Notes under the pieces: generated by a model
Told to the model about the DNA's origin: nothing
Database searches by the model: none
What the model saw: only the letters and a program-made list of their open reading frames with translations
Made by a program: the position numbers and the translations under genes
Assembly (NCBI RefSeq): GCF_900111175.1
Contig: NZ_FOGI01000007.1
Coordinates: forward strand, 310,001-374,000
Length of the DNA stretch: 64,000 nucleotides
Direction: 5' to 3'
Source: Actinokineospora terrae
GTDB taxonomy: Bacteria > Actinomycetota > Actinomycetes > Mycobacteriales > Pseudonocardiaceae
Part shown: positions 1-8,592 of the stretch, piece after piece
How positions within the stretch are numbered: position 1 is the stretch's first letter
Layout: every line of letters starts with the position of its first letter

Positions 1-450
1 AACGCCACCTCCGGCAAGATCACCGACCTCAAGGGCTCGCCCAACAAGCTGCTCAACGTCAGCTTCATCGGCGGCGGCAACCCCGACCCCGAGCCGGGCA
101 CCTGCGACGCGGTGACCAACGGCGCCGACGTGTCCATCCCGGACACCAGCACCGCGGTGAACTCCCCGGTGACCGTCTCCAACTGCACCGGCAAGGCCTC
201 GACCGGCACCAAGGTCAAGGTCGACATCAACCACACCTACACCGGTGACCTGGTCGTCGACCTGATCGGCCCGTCCGGCGCGACCTACAACCTGAAGAAG
301 GCCCGTGGCGCCAGCTCCGCGTCCGGCATCCACGAGACCTTCACCGTCGACGCCTCCGCGGAGAACCGCAACGGCACCTGGAAGCTCCAGGTGACCGACG
401 TGATGACCTACGACGTCGGCACCATCGACACCTGGACGCTGACCTTCTAG
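1..450 (+). CDS. Secreted S8 (subtilisin-like) serine protease, C-terminal fragment with P-domain (5' end outside window)
   Basis: The reading frame is open from the first base, so the gene starts upstream of the window. The visible 149 residues begin with the tail of a subtilase domain (NATSGKI...SPNKLL), pass through a Gly/Pro linker, and end in a complete P/Homo-B beta-sandwich domain containing DINHTYTGDLVVDLIGPSG and DASAENRNGTWKLQVTD. This is close to the same region of the next gene, so the two are tandem paralogues. P-domains stabilise the protease or help bind substrate in secreted subtilases. The catalytic triad lies off-window, so activity cannot be judged here. Confidence 0.88.
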   Translation, partial: NATSGKITDLKGSPNKLLNVSFIGGGNPDPEPGTCDAVTNGADVSIPDTSTAVNSPVTVSNCTGKASTGTKVKVDINHTYTGDLVVDLIGPSGATYNLKKARGASSASGIHETFTVDASAENRNGTWKLQVTDVMTYDVGTIDTWTLTF

Positions 451-492
451 GGCGATCCAGTGGCCGCCGGTCCCCGGCGGCAGCGCGAGACC

Positions 493-538
493 CCGGGCAC
501 CCGGCGCGCGGTGCGGACTCCACGCGCCGGGTGCCCGG
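493..538 (+). terminator. Intrinsic terminator-like hairpin after first S8 protease
   Basis: A perfect 16-bp inverted repeat (493-508 with 523-538, arm CCGGGCACCCGGCGCG) follows the stop codon. A smaller GC hairpin lies just before it at 463-481. No T-tract follows, as is usual in actinomycetes. It probably separates the two tandem protease genes. Confidence 0.6.
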
Positions 539-610
539 TCCATGAAGGGCGAACACCCTGTTCGGCCGTGCTCGCACGGCTGTCGACCATCGTGGAAGGA
601 CCTCCTCATC

Positions 611-2194
611 ATGCAACGATCCACTCGCGGGCGAGTCGTGCTCGCGGCGTTCGGTGCCGCGGCAGTCGCCGCCGCCCTGGTGGCCGTGGCCACCCCGGCG
701 ACCGCTGCCGAAGCCGACTTCGTGCGGGCCAAGGTGCCCGCGGCGGGCAACAGCTTCATCGTCTCGCTCAAGCCGACCGCCGCCGCGTCCGCCGCCAGCA
801 TCCAGGCCGCTTCCAGCGCCCTGGTCCAGAAGTACGGCGGCAACCTGGACTACGTGTTCTCGAAGTCCATGCAGGGCTTCCAGGTCAAGGGCCTGACCGA
901 CACCAAGGCGCGGCAGCTCGCCGCCGACCCCGCGGTCAAGAAGGTCTACCAGGACGGCACCGCCAAGGCGCTCGACGTCCAGGACAACCCCACCTGGGGC
1001 CTCGACCGCGTCGACCAGGCGAACCTGCCGCTGGACAAGAAGTACAACTACCCCAGCGGCGGCGCGTCGAACGTGACCGTCTACGTCACCGACACCGGCA
1101 TCAAGACCGGCCTTGCCGAGTTCGAGGGCCGCGCCTCCGTCGGCGCCGACTTCATCGAGGACGGCCAGAACGGCCAGGACTGCTCCGGGCACGGCACGCA
1201 CGTCTCGGGCACCATCGGCTCCAAGACCTACGGCGTGGCCAAGAAGGTCAAGCTGGTCTCGGTCCGCATGCTCGGCACCAGCTGCACCGGCAACGGCCCG
1301 GACTCCGCCGGTGTCAAGGCCATCGAGTGGATCACCGCGAACGCGCAGAAGCCCGCGGTGGTCAACGCCTCGTGGACCTTCGACACCGCCGACCTCGGCA
1401 ACGACGCCCTCGCGGGCATGGTCAACTCCGGCGTGCAGATGGCGGTCGCCTCGGGCAACAGCTCGACCGACGCCTGCTCCACCGGCCCGGCGAAGGTCGC
1501 GGCGCTGATCACCGTCAACGCCACGTCCTCCAACGACGCGCGCGCCTCGTTCTCCAACTACGGCACGTGCACCGACATCTTCGCCCCCGGTGACAACATC
1601 ACGTCGTTGTCGCTGACCGGTAGCGCCACCAACATGTCCGGCACCTCGATGGCCACCCCGCACGTCGCGGGCGTCGCGGCGCTGTACCTGTCGGCCAACC
1701 CGTCGGCCAGCCCGCAGGCGCTGCGCGACGCGCTGGTGAACAACGCCACCAGCGGCAAGGTCACCAACCCGGGCTCCGGCTCGCCCAACAAGCTGCTCTA
1801 CAGCGGCTTCATCACCGGCGGCCCCGGCCCGGACCCGGACCCCACCTGCGGTCCCGGTACCAACGGCGACGACGTCACCATCCCCGACGGCGGCTCCGCG
1901 GTGTCCTCCTCGGTCACCATCGCCAACTGCACCGGCAAGGCCCCGACCACCACCTCGGTCAAGGTCGACATCAACCACACCTACACCGGTGACCTGAACG
2001 TCCAGCTCATCGGCCCGTCCGGCCAGGCCTACAGCCTCCAGCGCGCAGGCGGCGCCAGCTCGGCCACCGGCATCCACCAGACCTTCACGGTGGACGCCTC
2101 GGCGGAGAACCGCAACGGCACCTGGAAGCTCCAGGTCACCGACATCTACACCTACGACACCGGCAACATCGACACCTGGACCCTCACGGTCTAA
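611..2194 (+). CDS. Secreted S8 family serine protease with inhibitor I9 and P-domain
   Basis: Predicted 527-residue exported subtilase. The ATG at 611 follows GGAAGGA, and an in-frame ATG at 542 lacks the signal peptide context. Residues 1-32 form a signal peptide (RGRVVLAAFGAAAVAAALVA...ATA). An I9 propeptide follows, then the catalytic domain with Asp161 (YVTDTG), His194 (SGHGTHVSGT), oxyanion Asn (ASGNSS) and Ser346 (SGTSMATPHVAG). A C-terminal P-domain spans about residues 415-527. It is the tandem paralogue of the gene cut by the window start. The role is most likely extracellular protein degradation; the substrate is unknown. Confidence 0.93.
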   Translation: MQRSTRGRVVLAAFGAAAVAAALVAVATPATAAEADFVRAKVPAAGNSFIVSLKPTAAASAASIQAASSALVQKYGGNLDYVFSKSMQGFQVKGLTDTKARQLAADPAVKKVYQDGTAKALDVQDNPTWGLDRVDQANLPLDKKYNYPSGGASNVTVYVTDTGIKTGLAEFEGRASVGADFIEDGQNGQDCSGHGTHVSGTIGSKTYGVAKKVKLVSVRMLGTSCTGNGPDSAGVKAIEWITANAQKPAVVNASWTFDTADLGNDALAGMVNSGVQMAVASGNSSTDACSTGPAKVAALITVNATSSNDARASFSNYGTCTDIFAPGDNITSLSLTGSATNMSGTSMATPHVAGVAALYLSANPSASPQALRDALVNNATSGKVTNPGSGSPNKLLYSGFITGGPGPDPDPTCGPGTNGDDVTIPDGGSAVSSSVTIANCTGKAPTTTSVKVDINHTYTGDLNVQLIGPSGQAYSLQRAGGASSATGIHQTFTVDASAENRNGTWKLQVTDIYTYDTGNIDTWTLTV

Positions 2195-2215
2195 GGCTGT
2201 TGTAGCTCCAGCGGG

Positions 2216-2246
2216 ACCCCGGAGGCCGTTACGGCTCCGGGGTTCT
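2216..2246 (+). terminator. Rho-independent-like terminator
   Basis: A stem ACCCCGGAG/CTCCGGGGT (2216-2224 with 2235-2243), extended inward by GCCG/CGGC with one bulged base, is followed by TTCTTGCTT. It lies directly downstream of the second S8 protease. Confidence 0.75.
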
Positions 2247-2429
2247 TGCTTGTGGTGGCGGTACCCCGGACACGGCGAAGCAGCGGGGTTCCGGTGAACT
2301 CCCGCTGTGCCTGTGCCTTGCTCTGAAGGGCCTGCGCCCTGCTATGTGGGGAAAACGGGCAACGGCCGCCCCTCGCCTCCCAGCTGACGACCGTCGTGGA
2401 TGGTCAGTCAGTTCGAGGGGCCGCCGCTG

Positions 2430-3347
2430 TTACCAGGTCCACCTGATGCCGTGAATGGCCGACTCCGAGCCCTGCACCGCCGTGTGGACTCCGCCGTAGG
2501 AGCCCGGTTCCAGCGTCTCCCGGTGCACCTCCGGGTCCTCCGCCGACTCCTGCGCGTACGCGTAACACGACGTGGGCAGCGTTGACGGGTGGAAGTTCAC
2601 CTCCGCCAAGTAGTCCCGGAACGCCCGGCGTGAGCCTCGGGAGAACCGGCTAGAGCGGGCCTGGCCGAACCAACGCACCTCGTACTCGAACACCGCCGTC
2701 TGCCCAGCCGCGAGCGACCGGTCGAACAGCACCTCTGCCACCGTGAACCTGCTAGCCGTAACGGGTCGCACGCGCCCGACAGCGCAACCGGACCCAGTCA
2801 GCACAGCAGGCAGTGCTCGGTCTGTCTCCTCAGCGCGGTGCAAGACGACCATCGAGCGGAGTTGGTCCACCTCGGACCGGATCAGCATCCGGACCCTCGT
2901 GCGGACGTCCCGGCCGTTGTGGTCGAGGAAGTGCTGGTCGTGCACGCTCAGGTAGGTCAACTCGCCCGGCGCGGGCTCCGAGAGCTCGGAGAGCACCGGG
3001 GCGAGGCCGTTCGTGCTGTCCCACAACGACTCGTGCGGCCGCACGAGGCCGCCCCGGGCAACCCACCGCCCGCGGGGCTTGCGCGGCCCCAGGAGGGCAA
3101 CCAGGTACCCGTGCGGCAGCTTCAGCACCTCCTCGATGACCTCGACCGCCCGCAGGGACTCCGGGCGCTCGGGGCGGGTGCGGCCGCGGCGCCAGTAGCT
3201 GAGGGTGGAGAGGCTGACCCGGATGCCCTCGCCCGCCAGCTTGCGCTGCAGGTGCTCCAGGCTCAGCCCGCTGCGCTCGATGGCGCCCGAGAGCACCGTC
3301 GGGAAGGTCTCCAGCGGTACGGGATCGCTGACGCGGAATGGCTGCAT
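2430..3347 (-). CDS. Helix-turn-helix (XRE-like) transcriptional regulator with C-terminal sensing region
   Basis: A 305-residue protein. Residues 15-70 form a helix-turn-helix domain (VLSGAIERSGLSLEHLQRKL, then VSLSTLSYWRRGRTRPERPE) like Cro/CI-type regulators. The rest is a 200-residue region without a recognised domain that may bind a ligand. The ATG is preceded by GGAGGG. It lies downstream of the secreted S1 protease on the same strand but is separated from it by a strong hairpin, so it is probably transcribed alone. The target is unknown. Confidence 0.72.
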   Translation of the reverse strand: MQPFRVSDPVPLETFPTVLSGAIERSGLSLEHLQRKLAGEGIRVSLSTLSYWRRGRTRPERPESLRAVEVIEEVLKLPHGYLVALLGPRKPRGRWVARGGLVRPHESLWDSTNGLAPVLSELSEPAPGELTYLSVHDQHFLDHNGRDVRTRVRMLIRSEVDQLRSMVVLHRAEETDRALPAVLTGSGCAVGRVRPVTASRFTVAEVLFDRSLAAGQTAVFEYEVRWFGQARSSRFSRGSRRAFRDYLAEVNFHPSTLPTSCYAYAQESAEDPEVHRETLEPGSYGGVHTAVQGSESAIHGIRWTW

Positions 3348-3373
3348 TGGTTCCCTCCTCGAGAAAACGGCAA

Positions 3374-3406
3374 GGACGGCAGGCCCCCGGTGGGGGCCTG
3401 CCGTCC
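3374..3406 (-). terminator. Strong intrinsic terminator of the S1 protease gene
   Basis: A perfect 15-bp stem with a 3-base loop (arm GGACGGCAGGCCCCC) lies 17 bases past the protease stop codon. On the minus strand it is followed by TTGCCGTTTTC. It insulates the protease from the regulator downstream. Confidence 0.85.
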
Positions 3407-3422
3407 CTGGCCAGTCAGGTGA

Positions 3423-5303
3423 TCAGCTGGGGATCCTTGCGGTGCCCGCGTTGAACGCACCGAAACGGGTGACGGTCAGCGTGAACGTGGTCTTGCCGGT
3501 CTTCCCGTCGGCCGAGGTGGCCGTGATGGTGATCGGGTAGGTGCCGACCGGGGTCTGGAAGTTGGTGAAGAACCAGACGTTGCTGGTGCCGTTCTGGGCG
3601 ATGGTCGCCGGGTTGAACGTGACCTGGGTGCCGGTCGGGGCGCCGGTCGCGGTCAGCCGCAGGCTGCCGGTCCCGCCGCTGGCCTTGACCGAGGTCTGCA
3701 CGAGCTGGCCCTGCCAGCCGCTGCCCGAGGACGGGGTCGCGGTGACGGTGACGTCGCCGGCCGGCGGCTCGGTGGTGCCCTCCACGGTCAGCGAGACCGA
3801 GGTGGTGGCCGTCTTGCCGTTGGCGTCGGTGCCGGTGACGGTGATGTTCGAGGTGCCTGCCACCGCGGTGGACGACACGTCGAGGGTCAGCTTGGACGAA
3901 CCACCAGCGGTGACCGAGGTCGGCTGGAAGACGGCCTTCACACCGGTCGGGACACCGGAGGCGGTCAGGTTGATGGTCTGGCCGCGGCTGCCACCGGCGG
4001 AGCTGATGGTGGTGGAGATGTACTTGCCCTTGGCCGCCTTCACGCTGCTCGGCGAGGCCGAGAGGGTGAAGTCACCGGCAGGCGGCTCGCCGCCACCGGT
4101 CACGGTCAGCGAGTACTTGCCGGAGGCCGTCTTACCGCTAGAGGTGCTGGCGGTGATGGTGACCTCGTAGGTGCCGTTCGGCGCCGAGGCGCTCGCGTCG
4201 AAGGTCAGCTTCGCCGAGCCGCCGGTGGTGACGGAGGTCGGCTGGAAGACAGCCTGGACGCCGCTGGGCAGGCCGGAGGCCGACAGCGTCGCGTTCTCGG
4301 CACCGCCGGAGCCCGCGGTGGTGTTGACGGTGGCCGACAGGTACTTGCCCGCGGCGACGGAGCCGCTGCTGGGGGTGACGCTGACGCCGAAGTCACCGGT
4401 CGGCGGGTCGACGGTGCCGACCTCCGACTTGACCCAGTCGCCCATCTCGTTGTCGAGGCGGCCGTAGACGCTGTACCACTTGAAGTCCGACCGGCTCCAC
4501 GACGCGACACCGTAGATCTTGTTGTTGACGATCAGCGGGCCACCGCTGTCGCCGGGCAGGATCGTGATGCGGCCGTCGGAGTAGCCCGCGCAGATCATGT
4601 ACGCGGACTTGAAGCCTGCGCCGACGCCCTGGCAGACCGAGTCGCCGTTGACGATCGGCAGGCTCGCCTTGTCCAGGGTGACGTCGGCGGAGTTGTCGTT
4701 GAAGTCCTTCTTGCCGTAGCCGAAGCCCTGGGCGGTCTTGCCGGGAGCGGCACCGCCGGAGTCGGCCGAGGTGGCGAACGCCGGGAACGCCGCACCACCC
4801 TTGAGCGCGATGTCCTTGTCCACGGTCACGACGGCGACGTCGTAGCCCTGGTCGAAGTTGACGTACTTCGGGTGCTTCTTGTAGCTGACGGCCTTGACGG
4901 CGAACCCGGTACCGGAGCCGCCCTTGTAGTCCTTGAGGTCGTCGAGGCCGTAGACGAACGACTTGTCGCCCGCGGCGTCAGCGCAGTGCGCGGCGATCAG
5001 GATCTTGCGCGGGGCGACGACGGTTCCGGTGCAGGTCTGGCCCTCGGGACGGGTGCCTCCTGCGCGGATGCCCGCGATGATGCCCGGGAACTCGCTCACG
5101 GTGGCGTCCGTGCCGCCGACGAACGACGGGGTGGCATCGCCGAGGTTGGCGGGGACGGTGTCACCCAAGTAGTTCGCCGCGGGGGCGTTCGCCGGGGCAC
5201 CGGCGGTCGACTGCGCCGCATTCGCGATGCTGGCGCCGACCGGCACCAACACCGTGGCCGCGGCCAGAGCCATCAGACCCCAGGACCGTGGTGTTCGTTT
5301 CAC
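3423..5303 (-). CDS. Secreted chymotrypsin-like (S1) serine protease with three C-terminal beta-sandwich repeats
   Basis: A 626-residue exported protease with a GTG start preceded by AGGAA. Residues 1-30 are a signal peptide (MALAAATVLVPVGASIANAA). The S1 domain covers about 60-290 with His106 (IAAHC), Asp155 (GYDVAVV) and Ser253 (GDSGGP). Three homologous repeats of about 100 residues follow (starting near 300, 410 and 515). Each has the pattern GDF/V-x-V-x-PSSGS, ATGxPxGVQAxFxP and GTYxxTITAT, typical of Ig-like or NEW3-like modules that bind surfaces or carbohydrate. Position 189 in the chymotrypsin scheme does not look like Asp, so trypsin specificity is not supported. Confidence 0.92.
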   Translation of the reverse strand: MKRTPRSWGLMALAAATVLVPVGASIANAAQSTAGAPANAPAANYLGDTVPANLGDATPSFVGGTDATVSEFPGIIAGIRAGGTRPEGQTCTGTVVAPRKILIAAHCADAAGDKSFVYGLDDLKDYKGGSGTGFAVKAVSYKKHPKYVNFDQGYDVAVVTVDKDIALKGGAAFPAFATSADSGGAAPGKTAQGFGYGKKDFNDNSADVTLDKASLPIVNGDSVCQGVGAGFKSAYMICAGYSDGRITILPGDSGGPLIVNNKIYGVASWSRSDFKWYSVYGRLDNEMGDWVKSEVGTVDPPTGDFGVSVTPSSGSVAAGKYLSATVNTTAGSGGAENATLSASGLPSGVQAVFQPTSVTTGGSAKLTFDASASAPNGTYEVTITASTSSGKTASGKYSLTVTGGGEPPAGDFTLSASPSSVKAAKGKYISTTISSAGGSRGQTINLTASGVPTGVKAVFQPTSVTAGGSSKLTLDVSSTAVAGTSNITVTGTDANGKTATTSVSLTVEGTTEPPAGDVTVTATPSSGSGWQGQLVQTSVKASGGTGSLRLTATGAPTGTQVTFNPATIAQNGTSNVWFFTNFQTPVGTYPITITATSADGKTGKTTFTLTVTRFGAFNAGTARIPS

Positions 5304-5471
5304 GATGGTTCCTTTCCGGATCAGGAACGCTCGCCTCTAGGCAGGGACGGCGGCGGTTCGCTGCAGGTCACTTTCGAGTGACGCCCGGTGAGGAACAATC
5401 AGGGTCGGTATCCGTAGGGGTACGGAACTTTATCCGGACCTGCGAAAACACGTGCTGGAGATGGGGGTCGG

Positions 5472-5876
5472 GTGGACTCGACGGACGCCACGAGGCTGCG
5501 TATGAGCAGGCAGCGGGCCCGCGACACCGGGATCGAGGTCGCGCTGCGCAAGGCCCTGCACGTCCTCGGCCTGCGCTACCGGGTGCACCAGCGGCCGGTA
5601 CGCACGGTGCGCAGGGAGGCCGATGTCGTCTTCAGCCGGGCCAGGGTCGCGGTGTTCGTCGACGGCTGCTTCTGGCACGGCTGCGCCGAGCACGCGACGT
5701 GGCCCAAGCGCAACGCGGCGTTCTGGCGCGACAAGATCGAGACCAACCAGCGCCGCGACCGCGACACCGACGCCAGGCTCACCGAGGCGGGGTGGCTGGC
5801 GCTGCGGGTCTGGGAGCACGAGGACCCAGTAGCCGCCGCCGAGCGGGTCCGGGCCGAGGTGCTGGCGCGTAGGTAG
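5472..5876 (+). CDS. vsr: Very short patch repair endonuclease (Vsr) family protein
   Basis: A 134-residue protein of normal Vsr length. It carries the family core: MSRQRARDTGIEVALRKALH, then EADVVFSRARVAVFVDGCFWHGC with the metal-binding Asp and the FW-x-G signature, then FWRDKIETNQRRDRDTDARL. Vsr nicks T:G mismatches produced by deamination of 5-methylcytosine. Vsr genes usually sit beside a C5-cytosine methylase, but none is present here, so the partner is elsewhere or lost. The GTG at 5472 follows a GGAGATGGGGG stretch; an ATG at 5502 (MSRQRA) is a possible alternative start. Confidence 0.85.
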   Translation: MDSTDATRLRMSRQRARDTGIEVALRKALHVLGLRYRVHQRPVRTVRREADVVFSRARVAVFVDGCFWHGCAEHATWPKRNAAFWRDKIETNQRRDRDTDARLTEAGWLALRVWEHEDPVAAAERVRAEVLARR

Positions 5877-5891
5877 CCGGCGTGTGTGTGG

Positions 5892-6437
5892 TTACGCCGG
5901 GGAGTCGCGGCGCAAGGCAGTGCGGACCTCGTCGTACCAGGCGACCAGGCCGCGCTCGGTGGTGATGCTGCCGCGCAGGGTGAGGTACTCGTGCAGGCGG
6001 TGGCCGGTCAGCGCGTCGCGGTCCGGGAAGTCGTGCCGCTCGACCACCTCGTACCCGGCCAGCCGCTCGGCGTGGTGCGCGCGGTGCCGCTCGACCTCGG
6101 CCAGCACCGCGGCCTGGTCGCCGAAGCAGGCACCGCGGATCTTCACCGCCAGGTCGTCGCGTACCTGCACCGGCTGGGTGGGCTCGGCCAGCCACCTCTT
6201 CAACTCGGCCTGGCCGGGCGCGGTGACCGTGTAGACCTTCTTGTCCGGCCTGCCGGTCTGCTCGACGTGCTCCACCGCCACCCAGCCGCCGTCGGCCATC
6301 CGGTTGAGGACCCGGTAGATCTGCTGGTGGGTGGCCTGCCAGAAGTCACCGCCGGACCGGTCGAACCTGCGGGCCAGCTCGTAGCCGGTCCCCGTGTGCT
6401 CGCTCAGCGCGACCAGGATCGCGTGCTCCAACGCCAT
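5892..6437 (-). CDS. PadR family transcriptional regulator
   Basis: A 181-residue protein with the PadR winged-helix domain at residues 1-75 (LEHAILVALSEHTGTGYELA, QATHQQIYRVLNRMADGGWV, DKKVYTVTAPGQAELKRWL). A helical C-terminal dimerisation domain of the Vir/AphA-like type follows (YEVVERHDFPDRD...YLTLRGSI). PadR proteins repress exporter or phenolic-acid genes in response to small molecules. It converges on the Vsr gene, and the hydrolase lies just upstream on the same strand. No cognate operator is evident in the 50-base gap. Confidence 0.88.
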   Translation of the reverse strand: MALEHAILVALSEHTGTGYELARRFDRSGGDFWQATHQQIYRVLNRMADGGWVAVEHVEQTGRPDKKVYTVTAPGQAELKRWLAEPTQPVQVRDDLAVKIRGACFGDQAAVLAEVERHRAHHAERLAGYEVVERHDFPDRDALTGHRLHEYLTLRGSITTERGLVAWYDEVRTALRRDSPA

Positions 6438-6487
6438 GTACTCGACAGTAGGTAAGCGCTTTCCCGCACTACAACGAGACGCGTGTC

Positions 6488-7174
6488 TCAGTGGGCCGCC
6501 AAGAACCGGGCGACGGCGTCGTTGAACTCCTCGGGCCGCTCCAGGTTGGGCAGGTGCGCCGCGCCTCTTATCTCTACGACGTGCGTGGCGGGGATGAGCT
6601 TCACCTCGTCGAGCGGGGTGTACTCGTCCTCGCTGCCCACTACGACCAAGGTAGGCACGGGGTGGGCGCGTAGTGATTCGCGGTAGTCAGGCCTGTCTGC
6701 TCGTCCACGCTGCGCTGCTGCTGCTCCCTCTGGTGGCGCTGACAGCATCATCTTCAGCACGTGCTCCGCGGCTTCGTTATTGCCGGGGGCGACCATCTTG
6801 GACAGGACTTCGCGCGCGTAGGGCTCCATCCCTTCTCGACTGAGCCTGTCCGCCATGTCCAGGCGGTCCTGTCGCGACTGTGTTGTCTCCGCGCGGGCCG
6901 TCGTGTCGGCGAGGATCAGGGCGCGCACGCGTTCCGGGTACCGCCGGTGGAACTCCATAGCGATCTGGCCGCCCATAGACAGGCCGCAGAGGACTAGAGG
7001 GACGTCCGGGGCTAAGGCGGCGAGGTCGTCGGCGAAGGTGCTCATCGCGGTCTTGCCGGACGCGGGTTCTGCCGTGCCGTAGCCGCGCAGGTCAGGGGCG
7101 ATGGCGTCGAACCGGGCCAGTTGGGGCGTCCACATCGTGCGGTCGAACGGGTGGCCGTGGATGAGCAGCAGCAT
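6488..7174 (-). CDS. Alpha/beta hydrolase (PcaD/BphD-like fold)
   Basis: A 228-residue protein starting at an ATG preceded by AAGGAGG with good spacing; longer upstream reading lacks coding character. Alpha/beta hydrolase features are the oxyanion motif LLIHGHPFDRTMW, the nucleophile elbow GLSMGG (Ser near residue 80), Asp in VVVGSEDEYTP and the terminal His in IRGAAHLPNLE. It is similar in layout to 3-oxoadipate enol-lactonases, but the substrate cannot be assigned. It is divergent from a MocR regulator with a shared 74-bp intergenic region, so it is the likely regulated target. Confidence 0.88.
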   Translation of the reverse strand: MLLLIHGHPFDRTMWTPQLARFDAIAPDLRGYGTAEPASGKTAMSTFADDLAALAPDVPLVLCGLSMGGQIAMEFHRRYPERVRALILADTTARAETTQSRQDRLDMADRLSREGMEPYAREVLSKMVAPGNNEAAEHVLKMMLSAPPEGAAAAQRGRADRPDYRESLRAHPVPTLVVVGSEDEYTPLDEVKLIPATHVVEIRGAAHLPNLERPEEFNDAVARFLAAH

Positions 7175-7214
7175 GGGGCCTCCTTGTCCCCACCACCGTA
7201 TTCGGGGCATGCTG

Positions 7215-7247
7215 TCGGAGCAATGAAAACAATGCCCTCGGAGCAAT
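7215..7247 (+). promoter_or_regulatory. Direct-repeat operator for the MocR-type regulator
   Basis: Two copies of TCGGAGCAAT (7215-7224 and 7238-7247) are spaced 23 bp start to start, about two helical turns, between the divergent hydrolase and MocR genes. MocR/PdxR/GabR regulators typically bind such direct repeats. The second copy supplies the GGAG ribosome-binding site of the regulator, so binding could also block its own translation start region. Confidence 0.65.
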
Positions 7248-7248
7248 A

Positions 7249-8562
7249 ATGGACTTCCGCACGGTCGCCGACCGGATCGCCCGCGACATCGCCACCGGCG
7301 CGCTCGGCCCGGGGACGCGCCTGCCACCGCAGCGCCGCTTCGCCCGTGACCACGGGATCGCCGTGTCCACGGCGTCCCGCGTGTACGCCGAGCTGGTGCG
7401 GCGGGGCCTGGTGGTCGGCGAGGTCGGGCGCGGGACGTACGTGCGCGCCACGCCATCGGTCGCCGAGGCCGCCCTGGCCGAGCCGAGTGGCGCGCCGGTC
7501 GACCTGGAACTCAACTTCCCGGTCCTGCCGGAGCACACGGCGCTGATCGCTGAGAGCTTGCGCGTGCTCCTCCGCCACGACGTGCTCGCCGAGTCGCTGC
7601 GGGCCGTTGGCGTTACCGGAACTCCTTCGGCTCGGGCGGCGGCCGTCGAGTTGCTTGCGCGCGGGGGTTGGGTGCCGCGTCCGGAGGATGTGTTGTTCGC
7701 GGGCAATGGGCGTCAGGCGATCGCGGGGGCTATCGCGGCCTTGGTGGCGCCGGGGGAGCGGTTGGGGGTGGAGGACATCACTTACGCGGTGGTGAAGGGG
7801 ATCGCGGCGCGCCTGGGTGTGGTCCTCGTGCCGCTGGCGACGGACGGCGAGGGGGTGACACCGGAGGCGTTGTCGTCGGCTGTGGGCCTGCGTGCTGTCT
7901 ACCTGCAACCCACGCTGCACAACCCGCTGGGTGTCTCAATGGGACCTCGCCGCCGCGAGGCGATCGCGGAGCTGTTGTGTGCCAGGGACATCCCGCTCAT
8001 CGAGGACGCCATCTACGGCTTCCTCCACGACGACCCTCCATTGTGGTCATTTGTGTCGCGCGCGGTTCTCGTTGACAGCCTGTCGAAGCGCGTTGCCCCC
8101 GGCCTCAGCCTCGGCTTCGCGGTGACCTCCCCGACCCTGCGCCCGCACCTGGTCAACGCCATCCGGTCCGGCGGCTGGTCCCCGCAGCACGTCGCCATGG
8201 CCGCCATGACCACCTGGACAACTGACGGCACCGCGGCCCGCCTCCGCGCCGACAAACGCGCGGACGCCCAAGCCCGCCAATCCCTGGCCGCCCAGTACTT
8301 GTCGGGCCAGGACATCCAGGCCGACCCCCGCTCCTACCACCTCTGGTGGCGCCTACCCCCGACCTGGCGCCCCGACACCTTCGTGGCCGCCGCGGCCCGA
8401 GCCGGGATCTCCGTCACCCCAGCCGCCGCTTTCGCCATCCCCCCGACAGTCCCCCCACAAGCCATCCGCCTGGCCCTGGCCTCCCCACCCCTCCCCACCC
8501 TCGCCACGGCCCTCTCCCACCTGGCAGCCCTAGCCGCGACCCCAACCCCCGACGCCGACTGA
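7249..8562 (+). CDS. MocR/PdxR-type regulator: GntR HTH fused to class-I aminotransferase-like domain
   Basis: A 437-residue protein. The N-terminal 70 residues form a GntR winged helix (DFRTVADRIARDIATGALGP, GIAVSTASRVYAELVRRGLV). Residues 90-430 form an aminotransferase fold with the PLP-binding lysine in DSLSKRVAPGLSLGF and the AIYGFLHDD segment. MocR proteins use PLP or its adducts as a sensor instead of for catalysis. It is divergent from the alpha/beta hydrolase. GGAG sits 5 bases before the ATG, inside the second repeat of the putative operator. Confidence 0.92.
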   Translation: MDFRTVADRIARDIATGALGPGTRLPPQRRFARDHGIAVSTASRVYAELVRRGLVVGEVGRGTYVRATPSVAEAALAEPSGAPVDLELNFPVLPEHTALIAESLRVLLRHDVLAESLRAVGVTGTPSARAAAVELLARGGWVPRPEDVLFAGNGRQAIAGAIAALVAPGERLGVEDITYAVVKGIAARLGVVLVPLATDGEGVTPEALSSAVGLRAVYLQPTLHNPLGVSMGPRRREAIAELLCARDIPLIEDAIYGFLHDDPPLWSFVSRAVLVDSLSKRVAPGLSLGFAVTSPTLRPHLVNAIRSGGWSPQHVAMAAMTTWTTDGTAARLRADKRADAQARQSLAAQYLSGQDIQADPRSYHLWWRLPPTWRPDTFVAAAARAGISVTPAAAFAIPPTVPPQAIRLALASPPLPTLATALSHLAALAATPTPDAD

Positions 8563-8572
8563 TCCCGCCCCC

Positions 8573-8592
8573 TGGCTGATAACGATCAGCCA
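8573..8592 (+). terminator. Hairpin after MocR gene
   Basis: A perfect 8-bp stem with a 4-base loop (TGGCTGAT-aacg-ATCAGCCA) begins 10 bases after the MocR stop codon, in the convergent interval with the gene at 8791. There is no T-tract. Confidence 0.5.

Noticed and set aside
341..2077. 578-residue antisense reading frame across the S8 protease
   Set aside because: Shadow of the high-GC gene; Val/Gly/Arg-rich composition and no domain, while the plus strand has a full catalytic triad.
6488..7456. Extended 322-residue version of the alpha/beta hydrolase
   Set aside because: The extra N-terminus is Arg-rich and runs through the divergent MocR promoter and gene; the ATG at 7174 has a strong ribosome-binding site and begins at the oxyanion motif.
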